Origin: Streptomyces bambusae
GTDB taxonomy: Bacteria; Actinomycetota; Actinomycetes; Streptomycetales; Streptomycetaceae
Direction: 5' to 3'
NCBI RefSeq assembly: GCF_020532645.1
Contig: NZ_JAJAUZ010000031.1
Span: forward strand, 1-64,000
DNA length: 64,000 nucleotides
Made by a program: the position numbers and the translations under genes. Position 1 is the first letter of the stretch, and every line of letters starts with the position of its first letter. This document shows, piece by piece, positions 25,953 through 35,341 of this stretch. The notes below the pieces were generated by a model, which saw only the letters and a list, made by a program, of their open reading frames with translations, was not told where the DNA came from and did not search any database.

Positions 25953-27887
25953 TCACTGCGCGTCCCCGTCGGTGTGTGGGTCGCCTGCGGCGCCGGCGGC
26001 GACGACTGCGGACGGCGGTGTGGGGAGCGGGGTTCCCTGGAGGGCGCGCAGTGTCATGATCGCAAGGGAGCCCGTCCATACCAGGGGTGCGACGGACGAC
26101 GGGTGTCCTGCGCCGTTCACCGTCTCCGGGAACTCCCCCAGCCCGTTGCGCTTGGACAGGACCCACCTCAGGACGGCGTCCGACCGGGCCTGGTCGCCCA
26201 GGTGGGCCCAGGCGAGGGCGAAGAACGACGTGCTGGCGGTCCAGGCATAGGACCCCCAGTTGGACTGGGGGTCGTTCCCCGGGGACACACCCCCGTTGGG
26301 GAGCAGCAGCGCCTGGTAGGTGGAGGCCAGGGCGGGCGGGAGGTCGCGCGGGGCCGTGTTGAAGGGGGGTGCCATGAAGGCGGCAGCGCTGTCCCTGCCG
26401 CGCCGGCCGTCGGCGGTGCGAGGGTAGCCTGTGGGGGCGAAGGAGCGGGCGATCCCTGCGGACAGGCGCCGTGCCGCGGCGGCCCACCGGGCGCTGTCGG
26501 CCGCTTCTCCCAGGCTCAAGGCCAGGTCGGCGGAGGCGTTGAGGCCGGCCAGCAAGGGTGCCGCGGTGCCGATGTTGGTGGTCGGAGTGGGCAGTTCCCA
26601 GTAGTCGGGGGACGCGGGGGGCAAGCCGTCCGCGCCCAGCGAGCGGACGGCGTAGTCCGCTGCCCTGCGCACCATGGGATAGAGGGCGCGCAGCCTGGCG
26701 TCCCTGCCGCCGGCGGGCGCGGCCTGGTACCACTGCCAGGTGGCCCATGGCACCCAGCCGTTCGCGTCCAGCTGCCACGGGCGCTGGTCGGGCGGGCCGC
26801 TGCCGTCCAGCTTGGTCCGGGCCTCCCACGTGCCGTCCGCGCGTTGGGTGTCGGCGTCGAACTGGAGGACGCGGTATGCCTCGGAGTCGTGTCCGGTCGC
26901 AGCGAAGGCCGCTACGGCGAACGCGCCGTCCCGGGGCCAGGAGTACTGCCAGGCCGGCGACCAGGCGGCGGCGAGTGCCCCGTTGGGCCGCAGCAGGGCA
27001 CGCGCCGACAGCAAGGCGCGCCGTGACGCCGCCCGTTCGGTCTCCGTCCGGCCGGGCACGGTGCCGGCGGCCAACCAGCGTTCGCTCTCGGCGACCTGGG
27101 CGAGGGCGCCGGAGGTGTTCGCGGCGACGACGGAGGACTTCGTCGCACCGGCGGGCAGGTAGCGCCAACGCCCTGAAGGGAGCTTGAGCACGTTGCCGGC
27201 GCCCACGTACGACGCGCCGACGGCGAAGGCGGGGGGCACGGCCTCGGTGGTGGTCAGGTTGGTGAGGAGCCCGGAAGTGCGCTGGGCGAGCCAGGTGGCG
27301 GGCACGTAGCACTGGTCCGCTTCCCCGCACCGTTCGCTGCCCGTCGGTTCGACGTGGAAGGCCAGCCGGTGGGTGGTGTACGGGTGCCAGCCGCCCCAGT
27401 ACGACCGGTCGTAGTTCCAGCTGGTAAGTGAGTTGGGGACGGACGACACGGTTCCGTACCAGGCGATGGGCTTGTTCTCGGTGGTGGTCGCCTGGAGGTG
27501 GAGGTAGTAGGTGGTGCCAGGAGTGACGTCGGCGTTCACGGGGAATTCCAGCCAGCCGGCCCCGGCTCCGCCCACGGAGGCCAGGCTCAGGGTTCTGGAC
27601 GCGAGTGCGGAACCGCTGTCGGTTCTGTTGCGCCGGATCTGCACGGTGATCTGCCCGGTCGCAGCCTGGCTGGCCACGTACACGCTGACACGGGAGACAC
27701 GACGCAAGGCGGTGGTGAACTCCTGTGCCGCCGCGTTGTTCGTCGCCTTCACGCTGAACAGAGCCGTGCTGCGCAGAGGCTGGCTGTCGTAGTAGGTCGC
27801 CCTGACCGCTGCCGTCGCAGGGGGTACCGCCACCGGCAGCAGGCACAGGGCCAGTGCGGGAGTGAGCGCGGTGAGCGTCACGTTCAC
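25953..27887 (-). CDS. Secreted glucoamylase-like (GH15-type) glycosidase
   Basis: A 644-residue exported protein. GTG 27887 has AAGGA upstream. Signal peptide LTALTPALALCLLPVAVPPA, cut near ATAA. The first about 170 residues form a beta-sandwich carbohydrate-binding-like module (GQITVQIRRNRTDSGSALAS, YYLHLQATTTENKPIAWYG). The rest is an (alpha/alpha)6 barrel: AWQYSWPRDGAFAVAAFAAT, WQLDANGWVPWATWQWYQA, DGLPPASPDYWELPTPTTNI (candidate general acid Glu), FMAPPFN, SNWGSYAWTAST. These fit GH15 and related families. Substrate is probably an alpha-glucan. Tandem-repeat-free; monocistronic. It ends with a short basic-free Ala-rich tail. Confidence 0.8.
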   Translation of the reverse strand: MNVTLTALTPALALCLLPVAVPPATAAVRATYYDSQPLRSTALFSVKATNNAAAQEFTTALRRVSRVSVYVASQAATGQITVQIRRNRTDSGSALASRTLSLASVGGAGAGWLEFPVNADVTPGTTYYLHLQATTTENKPIAWYGTVSSVPNSLTSWNYDRSYWGGWHPYTTHRLAFHVEPTGSERCGEADQCYVPATWLAQRTSGLLTNLTTTEAVPPAFAVGASYVGAGNVLKLPSGRWRYLPAGATKSSVVAANTSGALAQVAESERWLAAGTVPGRTETERAASRRALLSARALLRPNGALAAAWSPAWQYSWPRDGAFAVAAFAATGHDSEAYRVLQFDADTQRADGTWEARTKLDGSGPPDQRPWQLDANGWVPWATWQWYQAAPAGGRDARLRALYPMVRRAADYAVRSLGADGLPPASPDYWELPTPTTNIGTAAPLLAGLNASADLALSLGEAADSARWAAAARRLSAGIARSFAPTGYPRTADGRRGRDSAAAFMAPPFNTAPRDLPPALASTYQALLLPNGGVSPGNDPQSNWGSYAWTASTSFFALAWAHLGDQARSDAVLRWVLSKRNGLGEFPETVNGAGHPSSVAPLVWTGSLAIMTLRALQGTPLPTPPSAVVAAGAAGDPHTDGDAQ

Positions 27888-28149
27888 GTACCGGAGTCCT
27901 TCCACAGGGGCGTACGGTCCCACCACGCTCCCCCGGGCGACCGAAGCCCTGTCGAGGTGCCCGGTCGCTTCACTCGTGCAGGGCAGCCCCTTCACCCGCC
28001 CGGAGGCAGGCCGGGCCGGCGACCAGCGCCGGAGACCCGGTCACAGGGGAACAGGTCCGACGGCCGGAACCACCGCCGGGCCGGCTTCTTCGCTGCGGAA
28101 GGGGGCTTGACGCCGCAGGGGGAGAGGCCGCCGGCGCCGGGCCGCCGCG
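27888..28149. other. Upstream region of the glycosidase gene
   Basis: This stretch should hold the leftward promoter of the glycosidase gene. No coding frame recognised; its right end meets a transposase remnant. Confidence 0.35.
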
Positions 28150-28450
28150 CCGGTTCGAGGTGAGCCCGCCTGGTGGCAGTCGTTCCTCCGGCGCTTCGAC
28201 CTTGCGCACACCTTCCGGCTGATGAAACAGACCGTCGGCCGGACCGCGGCGAGGTTCCGCCGCGCCGACACCGCCGAGCGGCCCGACCACCACCGCGCTG
28301 ACCGCCGCCGCGTGGGTCCTGACCCACCCGCACCGACGCCCTGCCGGCTCGCGCGCGGCTTCGCCCTGTCGCCACGAGCGTCCCGTGCTTCGGCGGGCAA
28401 CCAGGCCGGGCCGCCGGCTTCTGCGGCGCACGCGTGGCGAACGTGGGCGG
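28150..28450 (+). pseudogene. IS4/IS701-type transposase C-terminal remnant
   Basis: The rightward frame has WWQSFLRRFDLAHTFRLMKQ, TVGRTAARFRRADTAER, which matches the conserved C-terminal region (W-x-FLRRFDLEHTFR-x-KQTLGWT-P-x-R-x-x-EAADRW) of a widespread Streptomyces transposase group. What follows is out of frame, with a Pro/Gly/Arg-rich tail resembling the end of such proteins. The catalytic N-terminal part is gone. Confidence 0.65.
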
Positions 28451-28607
28451 GGTCGCGGTGGGTCAGCTCGTGGGCTGTTCGTGCTAACCGCGACCCGTCG
28501 CATGCTGCCGTCCCGTCCGTACTCAGCGGCGACCACTACATTGCCGGGGGACAAAAGCGTACGTATCGGTATCCCCACGCCCGATACGCAGAGCAGAGGA
28601 CTTCTCC

Positions 28608-29687
28608 ATGGCGATGACATCAGCGAAGACACGAGCGGCCGCCGCGACGCTGACCCCCAAGGCTGCGAGGAGGGCCGGTGGCTTCGCCCGTCGCGCGAGG
28701 CTCGGCGCGGTACCCTTCGCCGCGCTCGCCGTGGTGCTCGCCACCTCACCGGGGTCGGCAACGTCCGCGCAGGGCCGCCACGGCACGTTCGCCTTCGTCA
28801 CGCAGCAGGACAACGTCGCTGTGGTGAAGGTCGTCGACAAGGGCCGTGAGCTGGACCTGGAGAGTCGCATCCACCTTGAGAAGGACAGCTTCGCCATCGG
28901 TGTGGCGATCTCCCCCGACGGCAAGCGGGCTTACGTCGCGGACAACACGGAGGGTGTCGTCGAAGTCTTCGACACCCGGAACGACGAACGCCTGGCAACG
29001 ATCGAGCTGGGTACGACTCCGGTCGGTATCGCCATCACGCGCGACGGCCGGCGCGCCTACACGGCCAACTCGACGAACAACTCGGTTTCCGTGATCGACC
29101 TGCAGACGAACACCCGCGTCGGCGCGGACATTCCGGTCGGCTCCAGCCCGCGGGGCGTGTCGGTGTCGGCTGACGGCAAGCGCGTCTACACGGCGAACGA
29201 CAGGAGCGGGACGGTGTCGGTCATCGACACGGAGACCCGCACGGTCACGACGATCGCGGATGTCGGAGCAGCGCCGCGCGTCGTCGCTCTCTGGGACGCA
29301 AAGCACCTCGGGTTCGTCACCAACAGCCGGAACGATTTCCTCACCGTGATCGACACCAAGGACAACAAGATCCTCAAGAGGATCGAAGGAGTGGAGAGGC
29401 CCGTAGGGGCGGTCTTCTCCACAAAGCGCCAGCTGCTCTACGTGGCCGACACCGGGGACGACACGGTCTCCGTGGTCAACGTGAGGCGGGCCATCCCCAC
29501 CATCAACAAGATCGACCTCGGATGCAGCCCGCTCTGGGTATCCCTGTCCCCCGACCAGAAGCGCCTGTTCGTCACCTGCGTGGGCGACGGAAAGCTCACG
29601 ATGATCGACACCGAGGACAACGAGGTGCTGGACAGCTACGAAGTCGGAAGTCCTGCGTCGCAGTCCGCGGTTGTCACCCTCCCCTGA
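28608..29687 (+). CDS. Secreted YVTN-type beta-propeller protein
   Basis: A 359-residue protein with a long basic N-terminus and signal region (RLGAVPFAALAVVLATSPGS). The mature part is a seven-bladed YVTN propeller; blades carry VAISPDGKRAYVADNTEGVV, GIAITRDGRRAYTANSTNNS, GVSVSADGKRVYTANDRSGT, LLYVADTGDDTVSVVNV and VSLSPDQKRLFVTCVGDGKL, with V-x-VIDT edges. AGAGGA precedes the ATG. Such exported propellers act as binding or surface scaffolds; no partner gene is adjacent. The frame is intact between two dead transposases, and a strong terminator follows. Confidence 0.88.
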   Translation: MAMTSAKTRAAAATLTPKAARRAGGFARRARLGAVPFAALAVVLATSPGSATSAQGRHGTFAFVTQQDNVAVVKVVDKGRELDLESRIHLEKDSFAIGVAISPDGKRAYVADNTEGVVEVFDTRNDERLATIELGTTPVGIAITRDGRRAYTANSTNNSVSVIDLQTNTRVGADIPVGSSPRGVSVSADGKRVYTANDRSGTVSVIDTETRTVTTIADVGAAPRVVALWDAKHLGFVTNSRNDFLTVIDTKDNKILKRIEGVERPVGAVFSTKRQLLYVADTGDDTVSVVNVRRAIPTINKIDLGCSPLWVSLSPDQKRLFVTCVGDGKLTMIDTEDNEVLDSYEVGSPASQSAVVTLP

Positions 29688-29715
29688 CCGCTCTGCCCAT
29701 CGAACGGCCGTCTCG

Positions 29716-29758
29716 CATCCGGGGGCAACGCCGAGCGGCAGAGACGTTGCCCCCGATG
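29716..29758 (+). terminator. Hairpin terminator of the propeller gene
   Basis: Stem GGGGGCAACG (29721-29730) pairs with CGTTGCCCCC (29745-29754), extended by CATC/GATG with one bulge. It begins 29 bases after the propeller stop codon. Confidence 0.7.
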
Positions 29759-29899
29759 TGATGGGCGTCGACGAGCTGGTGCAGCCGGTGTCCCCACGCA
29801 TGCGGAGGAAGCGTCCCGGAGGACCAGGTCGGAGCAGGCGGCCGCGTGCGGGTCGGGGCTGGTAGTGCGGTGCCGGCATCTGTCCTGCCGGCCCGCCGA

Positions 29900-30100
29900 C
29901 CCTGCTGATCGATGCGGAGGCCACCGCGAGGATCGGCGCCGAGTGAGGCGAACGGCCGAGACCCGCACCGGCTGGCGCAACGGACACCGGGACGAGACAG
30001 TGACCACCCGGGCCGGCGGCCTGGGGCTACCGATTCCCCAACTGAGGGCAGGGAGCTTCTTCCCGGGCTGGGAAGGTGCGCGGCGCGATCGTTTCCGGAG
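29900..30100 (+). pseudogene. IS256-type transposase fragment of another lineage
   Basis: Two rightward frames read LIDAEATARIGAE and then TAETRTGWRNGHRDETVTTR, AGGLGLPIPQLRAGSFFPGW. Together they match residues about 45-110 of IS256-type transposases (DAEAxARIGAxRYERxxxRTxxRNGHRxRxVTTRAGxLxLRIPKLRxGSFFP). A stop codon (TGA near 29921) and a frameshift separate them. The catalytic domain is absent. This copy differs from those at 9.8 and 16.4 kb. Confidence 0.75.
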
Positions 30101-30624
30101 GTGTGCCCGATCGGGTTGGAACCGACCGGGATCCGGTGTGAGACTCCGGCACGTTCCAGCATTGTCGGAACCCCTTCGCCGTCGAAGGGGCGGTGCCGGG
30201 GTACGGCGTGGCAGCAGGACACCGCGCCGCCCCGCCGGAGGACTTGGAGGAGGGTCCGGTACGCGACCCAGGTGGTCACCACCGGATCCGTCATCCCCGA
30301 GGCCCTGCCCCGCACGGTCGCCTGCTCTGACCGGACGGCCCCTCTTCGGGTGTGCCCGAAGGGCGGGGCGTGGCTTGGGCACGTCCCCCTGGTGCCCTGT
30401 CCTGGTGCCTCGGTGTACGGCGGTCCTGTTCGATGGGGTTGTCCGGAGTCTTCATCGCGGTCTTCTTCCTCGGCGGTGCGGTGGGCTGCCCGGTCGGACA
30501 GGCGCAAGGACTGGTTCCAGGGGATGCGGCGGGGGCCGTCCGATCCCTGCAGAACGGTATGTCCGCCCGTAGGCTCACGGCTCCGACGGGCGTGCCGCCC
30601 GCATTCCTGATGTCGGAGAACAGA
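30101..30624. other. No convincing gene
   Basis: About 520 bases between the IS256 fragment and the endonuclease/phosphatase-fold gene. A rightward frame (from 30433) is open into that gene but carries an unlikely N-terminus, so it is treated as upstream region. A leftward frame near 30150-30320 (CCHAVPRHRPFDGEGVPTML) looks weakly protein-like but is not assigned. Confidence 0.35.
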
Positions 30625-31503
30625 ATGCGTCGCCGCCTCGCCAGCACACGCTCCTACCTGATGCTCGCCCTGTGGGGCCTCGCCGCTGCGTGTGTCGTCA
30701 CCGCGTCGGGCATCGGTCACGCGGTTCCCGGCAACGCCGAGCCCCTGCGGTTCTTCAGCTACAACGTGTGCGGCAACAAGTGCAAAGGGGGCGACTTCGA
30801 CGACGTCAAGCGCATCGACAGCATCGTCGACGCGGCGGTGTCTCCCTCCTGGAAGGCCGACCTGGTGTTCCTCCAAGAGGTGTGCGCCGGTCAGTTCGAC
30901 GCAGTCCTGCGCCGGTTGGCGCCGAGCGGTTTCAGCGGCAGGTTCTCCGCCAGCGTCGAAGACAACCGCGCCGTGTGCCGCGGCCTGCCCTACGGCAGCG
31001 CGGTCTTCGCAAGGAGGGCCGACGGCGCCACCGAGACCCTCGACCTCACCATAGGCGGCGAGAAGGATCCGGTCGTGGCGCCCTGCATCAGGAGCCGCAT
31101 GAACGGCAGCTCCATGTGGGCTTGCTCGGTACACCTGTACTGGGGTGACCGCGAACTCGGCCTGCAGGAGGCGAAGTTGCTCGCCGAGAAGACCCGGGCT
31201 TGGCGGGAGTCGGGCGCGGCCGTCGTCCTCGGCGGGGATTTCAACCAACTGCCCGGCAGCAGCACGCTCGCCCTCTTCGACGGGTCGCAGGCACCGGACA
31301 ACGAGCCGCCCCCGTATATCGAGGCGGGACCCCCCGGACAGGACCCCACCTTCAACAACAAAAAGATCGACTACGTTTTCCTCGACTCACGCCACTTCAG
31401 GAAGGCGACCGGCGGGGTCGAGGAGCTGGACGAGGCGGTCTCGGACCACCGGATGCTGTGGGGGCAGACGTCATGGGCCCCCCGCCAGGCCCGGCTCACG
31501 TGA
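30625..31503 (+). CDS. Secreted endonuclease/exonuclease/phosphatase-fold protein
   Basis: A 292-residue protein. ATG 30625 has GGAG 6 bases before it; longer starts lack one. N-terminal signal segment YLMLALWGLAAACVVTASGI. The domain has family motifs: FFSYNVCGN (Asn metal region), ADLVFLQEVCAG (catalytic Glu), CSVHLYWGDRE (usually THL), VVLGGDFNQLP (GDFN) and KIDYVFLDS with AVSDHRMLWG (SDHR, catalytic Asp-His). All catalytic positions are kept. Several cysteines (CGNKC, CAG, CRG, CIRS, CS) fit an extracellular disulfide-bonded enzyme. DNase, phosphodiesterase and sphingomyelinase-like roles are all possible. Confidence 0.88.
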   Translation: MRRRLASTRSYLMLALWGLAAACVVTASGIGHAVPGNAEPLRFFSYNVCGNKCKGGDFDDVKRIDSIVDAAVSPSWKADLVFLQEVCAGQFDAVLRRLAPSGFSGRFSASVEDNRAVCRGLPYGSAVFARRADGATETLDLTIGGEKDPVVAPCIRSRMNGSSMWACSVHLYWGDRELGLQEAKLLAEKTRAWRESGAAVVLGGDFNQLPGSSTLALFDGSQAPDNEPPPYIEAGPPGQDPTFNNKKIDYVFLDSRHFRKATGGVEELDEAVSDHRMLWGQTSWAPRQARLT

Positions 31504-31710
31504 AGCGGCCCTGGCGTCACGGCGCGGTGATGTCCCGCAACGAGAAGACCGCCGAGATCGACACGCTCATCGGGGCCGGCCGGCTTCGCGAACACGAAGT
31601 CGCCGAGGTTCGGGGGCGTTGCTCCCGCCCCGCCCTACTCCGGCAAGACGAGCGGCGCCGAAGAAGTTCGGTGAGACCCGCGGTGCCGCTGCCGCGCGTA
31701 CCCGACGGTC

Positions 31711-32868
31711 TCACGTGGCGAGCAGGTGCCGGACCAGGATCCGTGCAGTGACCGGTGCCGCGCGGACGAAGCCGAAGAACGGGCCGAAGTCCTGCACGGC
31801 GCAGAATCCGACGGCGTACAGTCCGGGGACGGCGGTTCCGAACGACGGGTCCAGGACGGGTGAGCCGTCCCGGATCCGCACCCGGTCCAGTAGTCCGGAC
31901 AGGTAGTCCACCCGCGACAGATCGGCCTGATAGCCGGTCGCGTAGAGGATCTGGTCGACCTCCAGGGTCTCGCCGTCCGAGAGCGCCACCAGCAGCGAGC
32001 CGTCGGGCCGGGCGGAGACGCGTTCGACATGCATGTGCGGGTGCTTGCGCACCGGCGGATCGCTCAGCCGGGGCACCAGCCAGGGCTCCAGGGTCAGACG
32101 ACCCGCGGCCCAGGCCCGCGCGATGTGCTCGTCCCGCTCCGCGGCGGGTAGCCTGCGCCACCAGTCCGGCCGCTCTTCCATCCGTGCCAGCGGTTCCTCG
32201 AAGAACGACCAGCTGACTTCGGCGAACCGCGGAGTGTCGTGGCGGTAGACGACATGGACGCCGGCCGCCCCGTGGTCGGCCAGGAGGGCGGCGGACTCGA
32301 ACGCGCTCTGCCTACCGCCGACGACGAGTACCCGCCGCCCGGCGAGCGGGGCGAAGTCGACCAGCTCGCAGGTGTGGGCGGCGCGCCCCTTGGGCACGGC
32401 CTCGGCCCAGGCCGGCAGCCGGGCGAACGGCCGCAGCCCGGGCGCGGCCACGACCGCGTCGGCGGCCACCCGCGAGCCGTCCGCGAGGCGGAGGGAGAAG
32501 CGTCCGCTTCGGCCGCCGGGCCCCTCGGCCACCTCGGTCACCTCGGTCACCATGCGGGGGTCCGGCTCGATGCCGGCGACGGAACGGAACCACTCCGCGT
32601 AATCGATGAAGAGCGGAAGCGGAAGCGGCGCGGCCGCGTCTTCCGGGATACCGCGTCGGGCCAGGTAGGCGCTGAGCGTGTGCACGCCCTCGGCGTCGAG
32701 GTGCCAGTCCGTGCCCGAGCGCAGGAGCATGCCGGCGGGCATGTTCCTGCGCCAGAACCCCATGGGTTCGCCGAAGACGTGCGTCGATATGCCACGTTGT
32801 TCGGCCAGAGCGGCGAGGGATAGCGCAAAGGGACCCGCCCCGACGATGGCGAGCGGAACAGCGGTCAT
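31711..32868 (-). CDS. FAD/NAD(P)-binding oxidoreductase
   Basis: A 385-residue flavoprotein, ATG 32868 with AGGAAA upstream. The N-terminal FAD motif is PLAIVGAGPFALSLAALAEQ (GxGPxxL). Then GFWRRNMPAGMLLRSGTDWH, a segment typical of lysine/ornithine-N-hydroxylase-like and related monooxygenases. The second dinucleotide motif is RRVLVVGGRQSAFESAALLA. ILYATGYQADLSRVDYL is the ATG-type motif that closes FAD binding, followed by GLYAVGFCAVQDFGPFFGFV. It stands alone, between a nuclease-like gene and a carboxypeptidase, with no siderophore or NRPS gene adjacent, so the substrate is unknown. Confidence 0.88.
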   Translation of the reverse strand: MTAVPLAIVGAGPFALSLAALAEQRGISTHVFGEPMGFWRRNMPAGMLLRSGTDWHLDAEGVHTLSAYLARRGIPEDAAAPLPLPLFIDYAEWFRSVAGIEPDPRMVTEVTEVAEGPGGRSGRFSLRLADGSRVAADAVVAAPGLRPFARLPAWAEAVPKGRAAHTCELVDFAPLAGRRVLVVGGRQSAFESAALLADHGAAGVHVVYRHDTPRFAEVSWSFFEEPLARMEERPDWWRRLPAAERDEHIARAWAAGRLTLEPWLVPRLSDPPVRKHPHMHVERVSARPDGSLLVALSDGETLEVDQILYATGYQADLSRVDYLSGLLDRVRIRDGSPVLDPSFGTAVPGLYAVGFCAVQDFGPFFGFVRAAPVTARILVRHLLAT

Positions 32869-33057
32869 GAGGTTTCCTCGACGGTGGCCGTGTGACATGC
32901 GCGGCGGCCGGACAGAACCCATTGTCCCCGCCCGGCGGGCGAGGTGCCAGCCGTGCCCGCGCAGGGCGACACCGGAGCGGGAGCGAGGGGCCCGTACCTG
33001 TACGCGGTAGTCGTACCCACGCCGAACCCGGCCGCGAGCTGGGCGTACGGAGGTCCG

Positions 33058-33959
33058 TTACAGAGGTGGGACGGTCCGCTCCGCTTCGCCGGCCGGGCCG
33101 GTGGGCGGTTCGACGCGGCTCTCGATGAGCAGGGTGACCGCGTGTTTGATGCTCGCGGCGTTGCGCAGGATGCCCTCTTGGCCGTCGCCCGCGGACTGGC
33201 CGGCGGGGGCGCCGGTCGCGGGGTCGGTCCGGATGCCGTAGGTCCCGGTGGAGTACCCGGCCGCGCGCCCCCGCGGGCGTACGTACGCGCCGGACAGCAC
33301 ACGGGACTGCGCGTACACCCCAGGATCTGTGTTGAGGTTGCGCGGCCAGAGGTCGAAGAGGTCCTTGTCGTAGCTTCCCGGCGTCGCCCGGTACTCGTGC
33401 AGGTCGTAGACGAGCTGCGGCCGCCGGTCGCGCAGGACCGCGGCCACGGCCCGTGCCTCGGGCGAGGTCAGGGCCAAGTGGTCGCGGTTGATGTCGGTGC
33501 CGCGCGCGTTGGACCGGGTGCCGGCCGCGCGTCCGTCCGGGTTGGCGTTCGGGATGACCAGCAGCGTGACGGCTTCCAGGAGGTGCCGGGTCGCCGCGTC
33601 CCGCGCGTGCGCGAGGTCCCGCACGGTGCTCAGGCATGCCTCGCGGCCCGCAGGCTCGTCCCCGTGCTGGCTGCACACCAGCAGGACGGTGACGGCGCCC
33701 CGGCCCACGCCCACCAGGTGCAGACGGCGGCCTTGCACGGTCGTCCCGATGGCCTCGACGACCACTCGCCCGCCAGGCCGGGCGAGTTCATGCAGGAGGT
33801 GTCTCTCCTGGGACTCGCTGGTCCAACGGCCCCGTAGGCGGCCTCGAATCCCGTACGGGGCGCCCCGTCGGACGCGCGAGCCGGGCCGGAGGCCAGAGAA
33901 GCGCAGAACACGGCGGTCATGGCCGCGGCGAGCAGGTGCCGACCGCACGCCCTCATCAT
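33058..33959 (-). pseudogene. Secreted M14 zinc carboxypeptidase, frameshifted
   Basis: From ATG 33959 a signal peptide is read (RHLLAAAMTAVFCASLASGP) and GFEAAYGAVG, then near 33835 the family sequence continues in another frame: RWTSESQERHLLHELARPGG. The catalytic part is complete: zinc ligands in CSQHGDEPAGREA and LVYDLHEYRATP, substrate-binding Arg/Asn-Arg in GTRSNARGTDINRDH, and a late Glu in AVTLLIESR. A gain or loss of one base in a G-rich run (GGGGCC) explains the break. It is either a recent pseudogene or a sequencing error. If corrected it would be an exported metallocarboxypeptidase of about 300 residues. Confidence 0.75.
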
Positions 33960-34198
33960 CTGGATCACACCCCCCGGTTGTCGCGGGTACCGGCCTGTGA
34001 CGGCAGCGCTGCGCCAGTGCACTCACCCAGGTGGCGGGCGGGGGTCTCCGAGTCCCGGCCACCGGGTCTCCGACCCGACTCACCGCACAACCTCAAACAC
34101 GAGATCACCGAGTGGCCGTCGATACACCACTCCAGCGGACGGACCGAAACTCCAAGGTCCCCGACAGAGTCGAAAGCCTGGAAGGGTCAGAACCAGAA

Positions 34199-35341
34199 TC
34201 AGGGAGTCGTTGACACGGGTCGTCGTCCCGGCCCTGCCAAGGCCGTTTTCAGGCGGCGGCCGAGGGGGCGTTCGATGAACCGGTAGGTCAGCCATGCCGT
34301 CGCCGTCAGCCCTGCGACCAGCGCGGCCAGCAGTGGGTACGGCGGAACGTGCGGGTGGAACCAGGAGATGAGTGTCCAGCCGATGCACTCGTGGAGCAGG
34401 TACAGCGGATACGTGAGCGCGCCCGCCGCGACGAGCCAGGGCCGGTTGAGGAAGCGCAGTCTGCCCATGGCGAGGGCGACCAGGAGGGCGAGGCCGGCGG
34501 TGATGAGCGCGAGCGCGATGCTCCAGGAGATCCGGTCACCCGTACGTGCGCCCTGCACGAGGGCGACCAGCCGGTGCTGGGCCAGGAGCCACGTCCCGCC
34601 GAGCATCAGCCACAGCGTGGGACTCGGTCCGAAGCGGTGCAGCAGGTAGACGAGGATCCCCGCTATGTAGAACGGGGCATAGGCAGGCTGGAAGACAACG
34701 GTGAGCAGGGGGAGCCCGGAGACGGGGGCGATCACTGCGGCCACGAGCCAGAGCCCGCAGAACCCCACGACACGGCGGTAGGTGAGTCCCGTCCAGGCCA
34801 GCACCGCGAACAGGAGGTAGAACCGCAACTCCGACCAGAGCGACCAGTACGCCGGGTCGACGTACCTGACGTTGAGGGGCTCGGGGACCATCGTCAGATT
34901 GGTCAGCACGCGGCTCGGCGTCATACCGCGGTCTCCGGTGAGCCTCAGGAACACGGCCGTGGTCAGTACACACACCCAGAACGCGGGGAAGAGGCGTGTC
35001 ACGCGGGAGACGATGAAATCGCGCAGCGTGCGGTCCCATGCACTCATGCAGATGACGAATCCGCTGATCATGAAGAACAGCTCGACGCCGAGCCAGCCGT
35101 AGGCGGCGATCCGGTGCGCCAGGGGAAAAACTTCGGCAGGGCTCCGGCCCCACACTCCGGGACCCGACGGAACGAGCCCGATGAAGTGGAAGAGCACCAC
35201 CGCCAGGGCAGCGAGCAGCCGCAGTCCGTCGATCGCGTAGAGCCGCGGGAGACACTTCCCGGCGGACGGCGCCGCCCCCGGGGGAGCACTCCGCGGCACC
35301 GGCCTGCGGGGCGGGGCGTGAACGACCGGCGACTGGGTCAA
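34199..35341 (-). CDS. Membrane O-acyltransferase (acyltransferase 3 family)
   Basis: A 380-residue integral membrane protein with about ten hydrophobic segments. The N-terminal signature is LYAIDGLRLLAALAVVLFHF (conserved Arg and HxF), then YGWLGVELFFMISGFVICMS (G-V-x-LFFxxSGF), SRVTRLFPAFWVCVLTTAVF (RxxRxxPxxW), and YRFIERPLGRRL near the C-terminus (RFxExP). These are the standard motifs of PF01757 enzymes that acylate sugars, peptidoglycan or natural products. It starts at TTG 35341 or slightly downstream. Divergent from the Trypco1 operon across a 465-base spacer. No glycosyltransferase or cluster gene is adjacent. Confidence 0.9.
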   Translation of the reverse strand: MTQSPVVHAPPRRPVPRSAPPGAAPSAGKCLPRLYAIDGLRLLAALAVVLFHFIGLVPSGPGVWGRSPAEVFPLAHRIAAYGWLGVELFFMISGFVICMSAWDRTLRDFIVSRVTRLFPAFWVCVLTTAVFLRLTGDRGMTPSRVLTNLTMVPEPLNVRYVDPAYWSLWSELRFYLLFAVLAWTGLTYRRVVGFCGLWLVAAVIAPVSGLPLLTVVFQPAYAPFYIAGILVYLLHRFGPSPTLWLMLGGTWLLAQHRLVALVQGARTGDRISWSIALALITAGLALLVALAMGRLRFLNRPWLVAAGALTYPLYLLHECIGWTLISWFHPHVPPYPLLAALVAGLTATAWLTYRFIERPLGRRLKTALAGPGRRPVSTTP

